Below are positions 13,501 through 24,525 of a stretch of DNA of 64,000 bases, piece by piece. Every line of letters starts with the position of its first letter. The first letter of the stretch is position 1. The stretch spans positions 1,736,001 to 1,800,000 of the forward strand of contig JACONQ010000003.1 of NCBI GenBank assembly GCA_014281115.1. The letters are read 5' to 3'. The DNA comes from Laburnicola sp. R22_1. Taxonomy: Eukaryota; Ascomycota; Dothideomycetes; Pleosporales; Didymosphaeriaceae. The notes under the pieces were generated by a model, which saw nothing but the letters and a program-made list of their open reading frames with translations, ran no database searches and was not told the DNA's origin. A program made the position numbers and the translations under genes.

Positions 13501-14900
13501 GTTAGTATTGTCCTCTAGTGGTACTAGGGAAGACTGTTAGTTCACTAGAATATAGTGGCCGCCTATAGGCTTAACTATTGCCTAGATAAGATTCTTAGTG
13601 CCATTCTTTATGTATAGGCATTCACGCCCTAAGTTAAAGTAAATATCTTTTTCTCTAAGCCTTAAGAACAACACTAGTGAGATGATAAAACCCGAATATA
13701 AGGCAATATTCCTTAGTATAGTCCTTATAGATTTACCTTATGACTAAATTTTAATGTCACATTTACTCCATATAGCAATTTCCACTAAGTCTTCTTTATA
13801 ACTAATCCTTTTGCCTAGTATTATAGGATAAATCTATATAAACTTATTAGGCTTATTATAGACATATATATCCAAATCATAATTAAGAATCTAAGAGTAA
13901 TAGAGTACTAAGGTCGGACGTTACTTATTACTTATCGCGAGATATTTCGTCACGTGTGTCAGTTTATATTCTCTATTAGAGGCTTAGCTACTAGCGTCTA
14001 TATAACCCATAGGTATAACGCAATCTTACTTTGCCTTTTCTCTTATTTGTATTTTATTAAGCAGCTTAGCCTATCTAGTAACCTCACTATATTTTCGAAT
14101 AGCTTTAACGCAAGCTGGGTCGATTTTAAATCTAGTTTCTTATAGCCAGGTGCAGATGTATAGACAAGCTCCCTATTATAGGTTACCTAGGTGGGCGTCG
14201 CCTTTATTATAAGAATAAGGCTTTCTTTGCAAACTACTAGCAATCTTAGTATTAGTGCGCTTCCTATTATTCTAAAGTCCTCCCACATTATTTAAAGGCG
14301 TTAAGCTATAGCTCTAATTTCTCGTATTTATATAGTACAGAGACTGTGCTCTATTAAGCGTAGCATAGGTAGTGCCTTATATATTGCCCTTATTTAAGCT
14401 GTGTAGGTACGGCGTTATTTAGTAGTGTTAAATAAGCGCCATAATAGATACCTCGTTAGGTATACTTGGTGGTAGTGCAGGGACTATAATAAGTTGTCCT
14501 AGTGTAATAACGACGCCTACGCGATTAATAATAGCTAGTATAGTGCAGACTATCAAAGCTAGTAGATTAAGTTCTATATTAACATATACTAAATAAGTCT
14601 TATAAACTTTCTTATTTATTATTGCTGCAAAACCTAAATTAATAGCGTGAAAGACCTTAAGAAGATTAAGCTGGGGAGCGAAACCCTAAATAGCTAAAAC
14701 CTTTAGTTTAATAGCCTTATTAAAATAAATTTAAAAGTCGTTTATCTAGTTCTTAATTAACTAGCAACCATGCGTGTACTTCTTCGCCTTATTATATTAA
14801 TAGTCTACTTCTTCTTATTTTATAACTATTAGTTTTAAGTAGTTGTTATAAAGGAACCTAATTTATTCTATAATAGTGTAGTTAGTAGGCATAGAAATTA
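10600..14900 (-). pseudogene. Copia A pol (integrase-RT-RNase H), RIP-degraded
   Basis: Three Ty1/copia landmarks read in order on the minus strand. The reverse transcriptase motif LYGLK followed by LLWY lies around 11530-11590. The active-site region, reading FFCVDN where YVDD is typical, lies around 11415-11440. The RNase H motif with KATL, RCV and EAELISL lies around 10720-10810. The last Asp of the YVDD-type motif reads as Asn, a G-to-A change. Many TAG/TAA codons and probable indels break the frame. The integrase should lie between about 12.3 and 14 kb, but I could not place its zinc or catalytic residues. The coordinates are approximate limits of pol-like sequence. Confidence 0.8.
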
Positions 14901-14964
14901 GTATATTATTCCTTACTATACTTATAATGTGGCTTTTAAGCTTACTTAGCAATTTCTCGCGTTC

Positions 14965-15216
14965 TTATTTACGCTTGTATTTCTCTTTCCACACTGCAAT
15001 ATTAAGGTTTTTATTAGGGTTAGATTTAATATCTTCCAGCACTACAAGGGTTATAGCCTCTAGGTTAATATATTTTAAAACGCGTAGTGTGCGCGCGGTA
15101 TATTTAAAAACTGTATACCATAGTTTAAAGTTGTCTATCCCTTTTAGTATAACTTTCTCGTCCTTTGGTATTGTCATCGTAACGCGTTTGCGATAACTTT
15201 TCGCGTATTTAGCCAC
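14965..15216 (-). pseudogene. Copia A gag, N-terminal part
   Basis: An open stretch of 83 codons begins about 200 bp inside the 5' LTR. It contains a motif of the fungal copia Gag type: a LKG-x-D/N-N-x-x-x-WY segment followed by LRVLKYINLEA, like the common 'W-x-YI-x-PE' pattern. Position and sequence both fit the N-terminus of Gag. It ends at an in-frame stop, and downstream sequence has further stops, so only this segment remains open. ATG 15216 is the first ATG in frame after the primer-binding site. Confidence 0.7.
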
Positions 15217-15400
15217 TAGTGTAGGCTTTTTATTATAATTTGGAGTCTTATAGTGTTTTTATAGTAATTTACAGTGACTATAATAGTAGTTTTACAATGA
15301 CTCTTCTTATTATTATTATAAAAACTCTACTCTAGTCCATGCGAGCGATAATGTGGCAGTAGGACTAATTAGTAAGGAGTTTTAGAGGGTGTACTATCAG

Positions 15401-15420
15401 TGTTATGTCGGGCTCATAAC
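15401..15420 (-). promoter_or_regulatory. Copia A primer-binding site, half-tRNA(iMet) type
   Basis: Immediately inside the right (5') LTR the plus strand reads GTCGGGCTCATAAC. GGGCTCATAAC is the anticodon stem-loop of an initiator-methionine tRNA, with CAT as the anticodon. The element would be primed by an internal tRNA fragment, as in Drosophila copia and several fungal copia elements, rather than by a tRNA 3' CCA end. The match touches the LTR boundary, which supports the assignment. Confidence 0.75.
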
Positions 15421-15600
15421 TATAAAATAGTGGCAATCACAGTAATTTATAGTGATATGGGTTGACTATTAGAATAGAGGTATTTTATTACTATAGAGGA
15501 CCGAGGGCCTAAAGGTGTACGGGTGAGGCTAGGCATAAGGTTATTCCGGCCGAAGTCATGTGACTAAGGACCGACCATATAGCCATGCGGTAGTCTTACA
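15421..15600 (-). repeat. Copia A 5' LTR (right copy)
   Basis: This 180-bp LTR is the less mutated partner of 9078-9257. It ends in TCTTACA, giving a canonical CA, and is followed by the TSD CTATA. Confidence 0.93.
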
Positions 15601-15605
15601 CTATA

Positions 15606-15795
15606 ATTATAGTAATTCGCCTAATTATTCTAATTACTATAATTATAGTAATTTATTATATGCCCCTCATTACTCTAATTACTATAATTATAATAATTTA
15701 TTACGTAACTTGCTAACCTATTACTATGTTATATATAGGTGCCCTATATATAACTATTAGTCCTTACTAATCTCGCTGTGTCTACGCTTATAACA
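15606..15795 (-). repeat. Gypsy B left LTR, inner part
   Basis: This continues the LTR interrupted at 9077 and matches the second half of 24107-24525. It ends in TAACA at 15795. It carries the other half of the split palindrome (15606 on) and two further copies. The coding-strand polypurine tract follows directly (plus-strand CTTGCCCCCCTCTTAAG at 15796-15812). Confidence 0.9.
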
Positions 15796-18757
15796 CTTGC
15801 CCCCCTCTTAAGGTTATTATTCTAATACTCTTATTCTTGCTATGCCGCTTAGGATTCTCTAAGTGTAATAGTGTGCTCTTTCTTATTTATAGGCATTAAC
15901 TACGCTTAATTTTTTATTCTTATTCTATGTTCTAATAATACCTAAGAATTCGTCTACGCTAACTTATAACTATCTTTATCTTATAGCCAAGATTACTTAT
16001 AGTAGTATACTTATATCTATCCCCTATAATTACTATTTTCTTTAGGGCCTTAATTGCTTAGATATAGCTAATTCTTCTTCTCTTTATTATTTTAAGTGTA
16101 TACGCCTTCGGCGTTTCTACACTAACCTATTCTAGGAGTCTCTTAACTAGACTTAGAAGGAGTACTTATAAAAGGTAGAGAAGAACAAAAAGACTCTCTT
16201 AGCTATTCTTATACAGCTCCTATAAATTAAGAAGATGCTATAGTAGACTAAAGAACGTGCTTATAAAAAGGCTATCTATCTAGCGTTAGAAATAGAAGCT
16301 GCTAGAGAGCTTAATAATTTCTTAGTTAATTATTCTGGCGCTAATACTTTAGTAGAGTTTTCGTCCTTATTATAAACTTTACTTAACGCTATTAAGTAAT
16401 TTTCTAGTAGTCTATTACCTCCTCTAGGTATAGTTTCCACGTCCTTTAGTAATACTACTTTACTAGCTGCTAGTATTTTTTTATATTCTTAATAGGTTTC
16501 TATATATTCTAACTAGTAGGCTATCTTTTCTACTTAACTAGGTACTTTTACTAATATCTAAACTTCTATAGGTCCCTAACCTCTTTAACCTTATACTTCT
16601 TATCTTTAAGTTTAAGTTGTGTTTTAATTTTAGCGTCTAGTAGTGCGGGTTTAAGAAGTAATTTGTAAAAGGTAGAGTGTATATAGGTTTTGTTTAGTAA
16701 CTTTAACTTATAGTTTACTAGTCCTTATTCCTCTAGGATCTTAAAAGGTCCTACTTAAAGGTAGTTAAGTTTCTTAGATAGTTGCTTAGTTCTTAGATTT
16801 CTCTATAATAGAAGAATTCTGTCTTCCTCTTTTAGAATTAGTCTCTTAAGCCTATTTTTGTTCGCTTGTCTAGCTATTATAAGGTTCTATTAAGTAAATT
16901 ATTTGCTTAAATTGTTGTGTAGCTTATATATAAGCTAAGCCTTCTTATTAGCTAATATTAAAAGGCTCTTAATGTCTTTTAAATCTTAATAAGTAATTAG
17001 CTTATCTCTATAGTTCGCGTAATGTGGTAAGCGTCCTATTATACTAAATCTTACGCTATTATATACTAATTGTGCTATTAGTAGTAGTTTAACCTAGTTG
17101 TTTTATAACTTGTTAACGTATATTTATAGGTACTACTTAAGTATCTAGTTAATTTATTTTGTCTAGCTGTCTATTAGGGCGTGTTCTGTTATTGCTAGCT
17201 TACGAACAACTCCTAGCTTTGCTAGTAATATTTTCTAGTACTTAGAAGTAAATAGCTTATTATAATCTATAATAAACTCTTCTAGCAGTCTATAATTAGT
17301 AACCAGAGTTCTTGTAATCTTATAAGCTATGTCTTCTACTATAGTAGACTTATTTATAGGTATAAAATATGCCTATTTAGTTAATTAATTAATAATTACT
17401 AATATTAAGTTATATAGTTATTTAGATCTAGATTCTATTAATTCTAGGAGCTTTACTATAAAGTTTATTATAATACTAGTCTATAGTTGCGTAGGTAGTG
17501 TTAATAGTTATAATAACCTATAGGGCTTATATTTCTTAGGCTTGTTTTTTACACATACTAAATAGTTACCTATAACCTTTTTTATCTTATCGCGTGCGTG
17601 TAAAATATTATACTCTAGCTAAATTTGTTAAGTTGTTTTATTAATGCCTAGATGTCCCTAGTCCTTTTATTTGTGTTATGCCTTAATTAGGGTCTTAGCT
17701 ATATTGTCTCGCACTTTAATTCTGCCTTAATTATTATAATCTTTTATAGCGTGTTATATTTATTAGTTTAGATCCTATTATCTATTTACTAGGTTATACC
17801 TAAATACTATAACTCTTACTAACTATAGTTAATTATATTAAAGAGTACTATTTGTTTCTATCTATAAAACTGCGGTGTACGTCTTAGGTTAGTTTACTTC
17901 CCTAAGGTCTAATCTTTAGCTAAGGGCGTTTGCTACCCTATTTAGCGATTCTAGGCAATAGTATATTTTAAAATTATAGTTTGCTATTATCTCTATCTAT
18001 TTAACCTATTATTAGTTAAGTTTCTTAGTTAGTATAAAACTTGTAAGGTTCTAATAGTCTAAGAGTACTTTAATTCAGTGTTATGCTCTTTTAAGCTGCG
18101 GTTTCCACTATTTAAAGAAATCTATTATTGCTAATAGTTCCTTATTATAAATATTATAGTTAAGCTCTACTTCTAAGAACTTTCTAGAATAGTAGAATAT
18201 TAGTCTCTATTTCCTATCTTCGCCCTACTACGTAAGCATAGCTTCTAAGGCATAGTTAGATATATTAGTTTCTATCTATATTAGTTGTGTTAGATACTAC
18301 ATTTATAGTAATAGTGCTATAGTAAATAGTTCCTTTAGCTTCTTAAAAGCTGCCTACTATTCCTAGCCCTAAGAGAATCCTTTCTACTTCTTAGTTACTT
18401 TTATAAGAGGCGCTGTGATTTTTAAGTATTCTATAATAAACTTTTAGTAGAAGTTTGCAAATCCTAGAAAGGATTACACATTCTTAACTATTTTAGAAAC
18501 TAGCCAGTTCTATACAGCCGCAAATTTCTAAGAGTTTATAGTAATACTATCTTGTCTAATAATAAATTTAAGATATCTAGTCTATATAATATAGAATTTA
18601 CACTTTTCTAGCTATAAGAGTAATCTATACTACTTTAGCTTATTAAGCACCTTCTTTATATATTCTACGTACTTCTTTAGTAATTCTTTAGAGTACACTA
18701 GTATATTATCTAAGTATGCTATATAGAATACGTCTAAGTATTTATATAGTATCTTAT

Positions 18758-18910
18758 TGTAAGGGTGCTAAGTATAACTAGATTAAAAAGGTAAGATTCT
18801 AACTAGGGCGTACGTACGTACGTACGTACGGAGTCTATATATAGCGAAAAATACACTAGTGCGGAGATTACCTAAGGATCTGCTAGGTGGCCGCAGGTTA
18901 TCTAGTAACA
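18758..18910 (-). repeat. Nested element 3' LTR (left copy)
   Basis: This 153-bp LTR contains a TACG tetranucleotide tract of about five units (18809-18831) and a TCTATATATAG segment. It is followed by the polypurine tract of the minus strand. Confidence 0.88.
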
Positions 18911-19403
18911 TTACTTCTCCCTCTAAAAGGCTTTGTCCCAAAGCTTTTAACTTAACTATAGGGGCCTAGTAATTGCAGCAAATCTACATAAAATTAAGCT
19001 AACTTTATCCTTTCTCTAGCCTGGGTATTATAAAACAAGGAAAATCGTGCAATTGTAGAGTCTATAGGAGGCAGAGCAATAGGCGCGTATAGCGGGCAAC
19101 GCGCGTAGTGGGCGTTAACAAGTTATTTATTAAGCCATCTAATTTGTATAGGGGTTGGCTGTATAGTTAATAGTAGTGGGGGTACTAAGGTACTAAGGAG
19201 CACGTACGCGCAAATTATTTTTAACGCGTTTTTTTATATTTTTTTAATGCGTTTTTATATAGTAACGTTAGTAGCGTTGCTTAGAGAGCTAAGAAGCAGC
19301 AGCGTAAGCCTAGGTAAGTAATAAGGAGTTACCTATTAACTTATTTATTTGTATAGAGATTTAGTGGGCAATAAATATTATTATAGGAGACTGGGCACTA
19401 CTT

Positions 19404-19766
19404 TTAGTAGTTAAAGTAGTTAATATTACCTAAGTGAGCCTCTAAATAAGCTAAGTTAGCTAAGTTGGCAAAGCGTATAGAGCTAGCTAAGTGGACGTTA
19501 GAGATATTAGAGAGCGTAGGGGAGACTGCGTAAAAGGTATACGTGCCTATAGAGTCATCTAATTGTATAGAGGTTTGGCTAACGTTTAATAATAGCTTAG
19601 GCCAGGTTGTCTCTAAGGGGGCTAGTGACTTAGCGTTGTTGTCTATGGGCTCTAAGTAGCTTACTAGGAAAGCGCGCGTAGGAGAGCCAAATAGGTAGAT
19701 ATTATTAGAGTTAGAGTTATACGCGGCGAGGTATATGCTAGCGTAGAAGCGTAAAGCTTGCGGCAT
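19404..19766 (-). CDS. Hypothetical ORF in nested LTR element
   Basis: An open frame of 120 codons, unusually long for this AT-rich sequence, lies inside the nested element on its coding strand. The predicted protein is Ser/Asn/Leu/Ala-rich and matches no domain I recognise, with no CCHC knuckle and no protease motif. It could be a remnant of gag or chance. Start and function are uncertain. Confidence 0.3.
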   Translation of the reverse strand: MPQALRFYASIYLAAYNSNSNNIYLFGSPTRAFLVSYLEPIDNNAKSLAPLETTWPKLLLNVSQTSIQLDDSIGTYTFYAVSPTLSNISNVHLASSIRFANLANLAYLEAHLGNINYFNY

Positions 19767-20096
19767 TTCTTTGTATAGTAATTTAGTAGGTAGGAGATAA
19801 TGCTAGCTCTAAAGCTACTCTATACACTCTACTTACTATTAATAACGCTAATAGAGTTAACACTTAAACTTATTATTAGAGCTGTACACGCTACTTAGCG
19901 AAAGAAACTATAGGGAAGACTAGATAATAGATTGCTACTAGGATATTAATTTGTATCGCAATTTTATAGGCAATAAATAATTTAATAGCACTAGAGCGTA
20001 GTAGTTAATTTAACAAACTTGTTATAATAAGCTCTTAAGCTCCTTCCCTAGAGATCTTATTATAAGAATATTATCGTAGATGGCGAGTTAATAGAG

Positions 20097-20306
20097 TTAA
20101 TATATAATATTACTCTTAGCATTTACTAGTAGGAATAAACTAATAACTAAGCTAGTAGGAGACTCAATTTTAATATAAGTAGCGCAAGTTAATAAGACGC
20201 TAGCAAAATGCTTAAGACTAATATAGGGAGAGCTAGCAGAGCTTATAATTAACAGAGGCGAATTATTACTACTATTTAGGTGCAATAGCTTTATTCTAGA
20301 GGCCAA
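20097..20306 (-). CDS. Hypothetical short ORF in nested LTR element
   Basis: An open frame of 69 codons, 5' of the 120-codon frame on the same strand of the nested element. It is rich in Ser and Leu with no known motif. Related but closed sequence continues upstream in the same frame, so it may be part of a decayed gag-like frame. Confidence 0.25.
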   Translation of the reverse strand: MASRIKLLHLNSSNNSPLLIISSASSPYISLKHFASVLLTCATYIKIESPTSLVISLFLLVNAKSNIIY

Positions 20307-20670
20307 TCTACGCAGATTGCGATTTATAGTTTACTCGCAGTTAGGTAAGCTAATTCTCTTTACCTCTAGCGAAATCTTTATTACTATTGGCAGTCTTGCG
20401 CTGTAGAAGGAGGCAGCGCGCGTAGTTTACTCTATTTGTCTTATTCTAAAGGGCGGCCAGTCTCTCTTTAAGTTATTACTCTAACCTTAACGCATCTTTG
20501 TCTCTAGTAAACTCTATAAGTCCTAATAACCCGACATTGCGTAGTTAATAAGTATGGAGTCCCTAGCGTAGTAGGCATACTGCTATCTACGTATCTTTGC
20601 ACGCGAAGGCCTAGTGTTATATAGTAGAGTGCCGCACGTAATCCTATATAGCGTAGGAGAGTTAGAATAG

Positions 20671-20823
20671 TGTAATACTGCTAAGTACAAGCAGGTTAAA
20701 AAGGTAAGATTCTAACTAGGGTGTACGTACGTACGTACATACAGAGTCTATATGTGGCAAAAAATACGCTAGCGCGGAGATTATCTAAGAATTTGCTAGG
20801 TGGCCGCAGGTCGCCTAGTAACA
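20671..20823 (-). repeat. Nested element 5' LTR (right copy)
   Basis: This 153-bp LTR, with its TACG tract at about 20723-20743, is the partner of 18758-18910. The differences are mainly transitions plus a cluster of transversions near the outer end. The sequence directly inside it (left of 20671) does not look like a tRNA 3'-end primer site, so the primer is unknown. Confidence 0.88.
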
Positions 20824-21200
20824 CTTATTAATAACTGCCTAAAACGTTACTAGCGTGTTTATTAATCTAAAAGGCATAACTATGTATTTAAATAGGCTAT
20901 ATTGCATTTTAAAGGCTATAAGCTATTTAAATTTCTTTATAATCTATATTTAGTAGTATCCCTTACAAATGTTAAATTTCGTAATCTATTTAACCCCCTA
21001 GAGTTAATTTATAAGTTCTTAAATAAGAGGCAAGGGGTATTAGTTCTTTCTTATAGTGTTATTTAGCTATCTATAATCTATATAGAGTCTTAGCTTACTA
21101 TTCTTTTTTAGTACAAACAGAATTAGTAAGGCTATTAAGCTCCTACTCTATTATATAAATCCCCTTGTAAGATTCTTATTAATATACGCCTTTAGCTCTT

Positions 21201-24106
21201 TCTACTAGCTATCTACTAGCTATCTAATAGCTAGTATATATATCTAGGCTTAAGCTTTACTTCTTTCTCTAGATAAATCTTATAATTCTACTTCTAGTGC
21301 TCTAGTAAATTATCACTTCTATGCTCTTTAAAGAGCTCGCAATATTCCTTGTATTCCTAAGGTATATTAGATTATAGTTCGTTCTTTATAGTCGTAACTT
21401 ATTATACCTAAATAACTTCTACTCTCTAAGGGTCTTTCTAGTGTATACACATAATTTTTATTATTAATATCTTACTAATTCTACCTAGCTAGAGTGTACT
21501 ATAAATTGTTAGACTTAATTATAAGTTATAGTCTAAAGCAATCTACTTTATAGATTCTCTTCTTACTAATCTTTATTGCAAAGCAACATTTTTTATAGGC
21601 TATTAGCTTTATAATATTCTATTCTGCTAATTAATAGTAGGATTATACTTTCTAATCTAATTATATCTATTTAATATATTATCTTCTCTAAGATCTATAA
21701 TATTAATTTATTATTAGTTCTCTAATTTAGCAAGCTCTAGCAATACCTTTTAGGTCTTAAAGCGTATTACGCTATCCCTATATTCTAGTAGTGTGTTGTC
21801 TATAAGCATAATCTTTATAGGTTCTAGCTTATTCTAGTATAGTATATTATATTATTCTACTACTTATAGCAATATAAAGGTCTACTTAGCGCTACTATCT
21901 ATAAGCGCGTAAATCTTATATTTTTACACTAGTATATTTACCTTTAGGCACGTCTGTACGTTGTAGTATACTTTATAAAGAGTTATTAATTTGCTTTTAC
22001 TAGTATAACCCTATCGCTAAGAGCTTCCTAGTTTTTTATTAGTTTTAGGCCCCTTAGAAACTATCCTACATCCTATTTATTATTAAGGTATATTTAACAC
22101 TAGTCTTTATAACACTCTGTCTATAATATAGTTACATATTATTACTATTATAGTATCTTATTAAGGATTTTGTTAGATAGAAAGCATTCTACTAATTTCT
22201 TTACTTTCTAATAATATTAGTAGTTGTTCTTATCGTACTTTGTTTAAGGTTTATCTAAATAAGAATCTATATCTATATCCTAGTACTATTTTTTATAATA
22301 GTTCTATGCGTCTTTTACGCACTAGTTCTCTTTCTTATTTATGTTATTATTCTAGTATCTTTAGCAATTTTATATCTAACACTTTTAAGGCTTTAGGTGC
22401 CTATATCTAGGTTAATATCTATTAGTTAATGCTTCTTCCTGCTCGTAGGTATATTTTAAGCACTACTTTTAGTTGTAGTCTATATATTCTAGTATATTAT
22501 TATGTTGTTCCTTATATTTAACCCTATAATCCTCTTAGTCGCAGAGTACTTTATCCGCGTCTCCTTTCTCTAGTTCTACTAGCCACTATCCTATTATGTA
22601 CTTATACGTCCTATAGGTTTTATAGGTATTATTATAGTATTAGTACTATCTAAGTAGCTTATACAAGTCCTTCTATTTCTATTAATAGTAAATATGGCAA
22701 GGATTCTTATTTTTTCTATAGGCTAGTCGTACTTGGTATTCTTTTATAGTAATTAGAAAATAGTCTTAATAGCTAGGCTATTAGACTATAACCCCTTAGT
22801 CTTCTTTGTATTTTTTATAGTATTTATTGTTAATCGCTATCTTACACTCTGCCTAGTTAAGAGCTATATACTCTCTATCTAGGTCTAGTAGTGTTAACTC
22901 CCTATAAAATCTAATTATTTCTACTTTTACAACTCTAGCTTTGCTAATCCTTTAGTCCTCTAAGTAGTTTTGTTTAAAGTAGTCTTGCTTACTATATACT
23001 AGATATGCGTAGTTATTATAGCGCCTCTATTTTCTTCTTTTAATAAGCTATTATCCTTTTATAGTTTCTTAGGCGTGTTCTTCTTTACTAAAGATTCTCC
23101 CCTTTTCTAGACCTTGCTAGCTATAACAATATCTCTATCCTTATTATAGTATTATCTTGTCTTAGATTCCTTCTTTAGCTTAGTAATTATCTTAGCTCTA
23201 CTATACCTTTTTTTCTACACTCTCTTATAGAGATAATTGTTAATGCGTGCTATAATCTTAATTAACTTACTTAAGTTATCTAGTTTATTATAAAGTAGCA
23301 ATGCGTTCTTAACACTATTCTTTAGTCTATAATGAAAGGCTGCCTTTAACACTGCATTGTCCTACTTAACCTTAGCTAATAACTATCTAAACTTTAAAGC
23401 ATACCTGCTAACTAATATTACTTATTATAACTGCTAAATCTATTATTTAACTTATTGTTCTTTATTAACTTATCTAAATATAACTCTTATTTATTTCTTA
23501 AAGTCTTACCATATCTTAAACACTAGTTTACTCTTGTTTCTTATATTGCTAACCTTGTCTGTGCTAATAAAAATATCTACTAGTAGTTAAAGCTACGTAG
23601 CTACCCTTTTCTTAAGGTGCAAGCTAGCTGCGAGGACCTTATCTTATTTTATAGGAAACAAACCTAAATTATACTAGTAGTATAGTTCTATATTAGTAAG
23701 AAACTTCTTAAGTCTCTTTCCTCTACTGTATTTTTCTACAGATAGCCTTATATTCTTCTCTTAACCTACTAACTAATATGCTGTAATAACTACTAGAAGC
23801 TCTAACACTTAAGCCTCTAACTACTAAATTTAGTTAGCCTATATTACTATTACTATAGCTATGTTTATAGTTAGTTTACTAGCGCTGCTACTAGTAGGTA
23901 TTACTACAAAGCCACTACTTAATAGTATTTAGTTACTTATAGGTATTATTATAGTGTGTTAACTATTTTCTTAAAATCTATTAGATAGTTAAAGTGTTAA
24001 TATAGGATTATGTACCTTATCCTATTCTAAGTTAGGGAAGGTAAGGTAACTATAGATGGCTGTGCTAGTAGGCTTTAGAAGAAATTAAGTAAGATGTTAA
24101 TAGTCT
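21201..24106 (-). pseudogene. Gypsy B gag/protease region, unresolved
   Basis: By position between the 5' LTR (24107-24525) and reverse transcriptase this should hold gag and protease. I could not identify a CCHC knuckle or protease active site. The reading frames are broken by many TAG/TAA codons. The call rests on layout only. Confidence 0.4.
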
Positions 24107-24525
24107 TGTATAAGGCTCTTCTAATTCTAAATAATATAGAATAACTAGTACTAATCTATATAGGAGATTGTACTATTAAAGTTAACTATAAAGATTTAAA
24201 ACTAAAAAGATCCCCTAGATCTATATAGTCCTAAGCTTCTATAGACTTACTATAATTACTATAATCGTAGTAATCTGCCTAATTATCCTAATTACTATAA
24301 TTATAGTAATATATCTAATTATCCTAATTACTATAATTTTAGTAATCTGCCTAATTACGCTAATTACTATAATTGTGGTAATCTATTACGTGCCCCTAAT
24401 TACTCTAATTACTATAATCATAGTAATTTATTACGTAACTTACTAACTTATTACTATATTATGTGTAGGTACCCTATGTGTAACTATTAGTCCTTACTAA
24501 CCTCGCTATATTCACGCTTATAATA
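24107..24525 (-). repeat. Gypsy B 5' LTR (right copy)
   Basis: This 419-bp LTR starts at TGTATAAGGCTC and ends at CTTATAATA, where CA has become TA. It matches the split left LTR throughout. Its middle holds five copies of the 20-bp palindrome (24255-24427), here partly mutated. Confidence 0.9.
24255..24427. repeat. Array of five 20-bp palindromes inside LTR
   Basis: The unit is attactataattatagtaat or a one- to two-base variant. Spacers such as CTGCCTAATTAYCCTA give a period of about 35 bp for the first copies, longer for the last ones. The same five-copy array is in the left LTR. Each unit is a perfect or near-perfect dyad, so it could form hairpins or bind a dimeric protein. The role is unknown. 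Confidence 0.8.

Larger units (their letters stand above)
9078..15600 (-). mobile_element. Ty1/copia retrotransposon A, complete structure
   Basis: Two 180-bp LTRs (9078-9257 and 15421-15600) are flanked by the perfect 5-bp duplication CTATA (9073-9077 and 15601-15605). Minus orientation is supported by gag near the right end, reverse transcriptase then RNase H leftward, a purine-rich tract (minus strand) beside the left LTR, and a primer-binding site beside the right LTR. The total of 6523 bp is normal for copia, although an unusual non-coding region of about 1 kb lies between pol and the 3' LTR. It inserted into the left LTR of gypsy B, inside a palindrome, so it is younger than B. RIP lesions have inactivated it. 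Confidence 0.93.
18758..20823 (-). mobile_element. Nested 2.07-kb LTR element with no pol recognised
   Basis: Two 153-bp LTRs (18758-18910 and 20671-20823), both starting TGTAA and ending AACA, are flanked by the perfect 5-bp duplication CTTAT (18753-18757 and 20824-20828). A pyrimidine run after the left LTR (TTACTTCTCCCTCT) is a polypurine tract on the minus strand, giving the orientation. The 1.76-kb interior shows no reverse transcriptase or integrase, so it is probably a non-autonomous (TRIM/LARD-like) element mobilised in trans. It inserted into the reverse transcriptase of gypsy B. Each LTR carries a (TACG)n tract. Confidence 0.88.
16500..21200 (-). pseudogene. Gypsy B pol, split by nested element
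   Basis: Minus-strand Ty3/gypsy polyprotein relic. Reverse transcriptase begins near 21110 with a LFVLKK..KLRLYIDYR..LNN motif, followed by YPLPLI, then IVMPF (about 20880) and the FQAVINK-type segment. It is interrupted at 20824/18757 and resumes with HKYLDVF and a YLD(N)ILVYS motif (about 18650-18740), in which the second Asp reads as Asn. The connection-domain motif FLGFANFY lies at about 18455. The RNase H end motif (NALS where ADALSR is usual) lies at about 17915-17937. Integrase should follow to about 16.5 kb but is not resolved. Stops are frequent and mostly TAG. Confidence 0.82.
8851..24525 (-). mobile_element. Ty3/gypsy retrotransposon B, with two nested insertions
   Basis: The element is bounded by LTRs of 417 bp (left, split by the copia element) and 419 bp (right). 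Minus orientation is shown by reverse transcriptase and RNase H motifs and by a C-run on the plus strand just inside the left LTR (15796-15812), which is a polypurine tract on the coding strand. Without the copia (9078-15605) and the short nested element with its duplicated target (18758-20828), it is about 7.1 kb, a normal gypsy length. I found no convincing TSD. The right flank (24526 on) belongs to dispersed repeat C, but the left flank does not, so the ends may come from a rearrangement. It is heavily RIP-mutated and not functional. Confidence 0.88.

Noticed and set aside
14927..15196. 89-codon plus-strand frame over copia A gag
   Set aside because: It is antisense to the gag segment with the recognisable W..Y and YINLE motifs.
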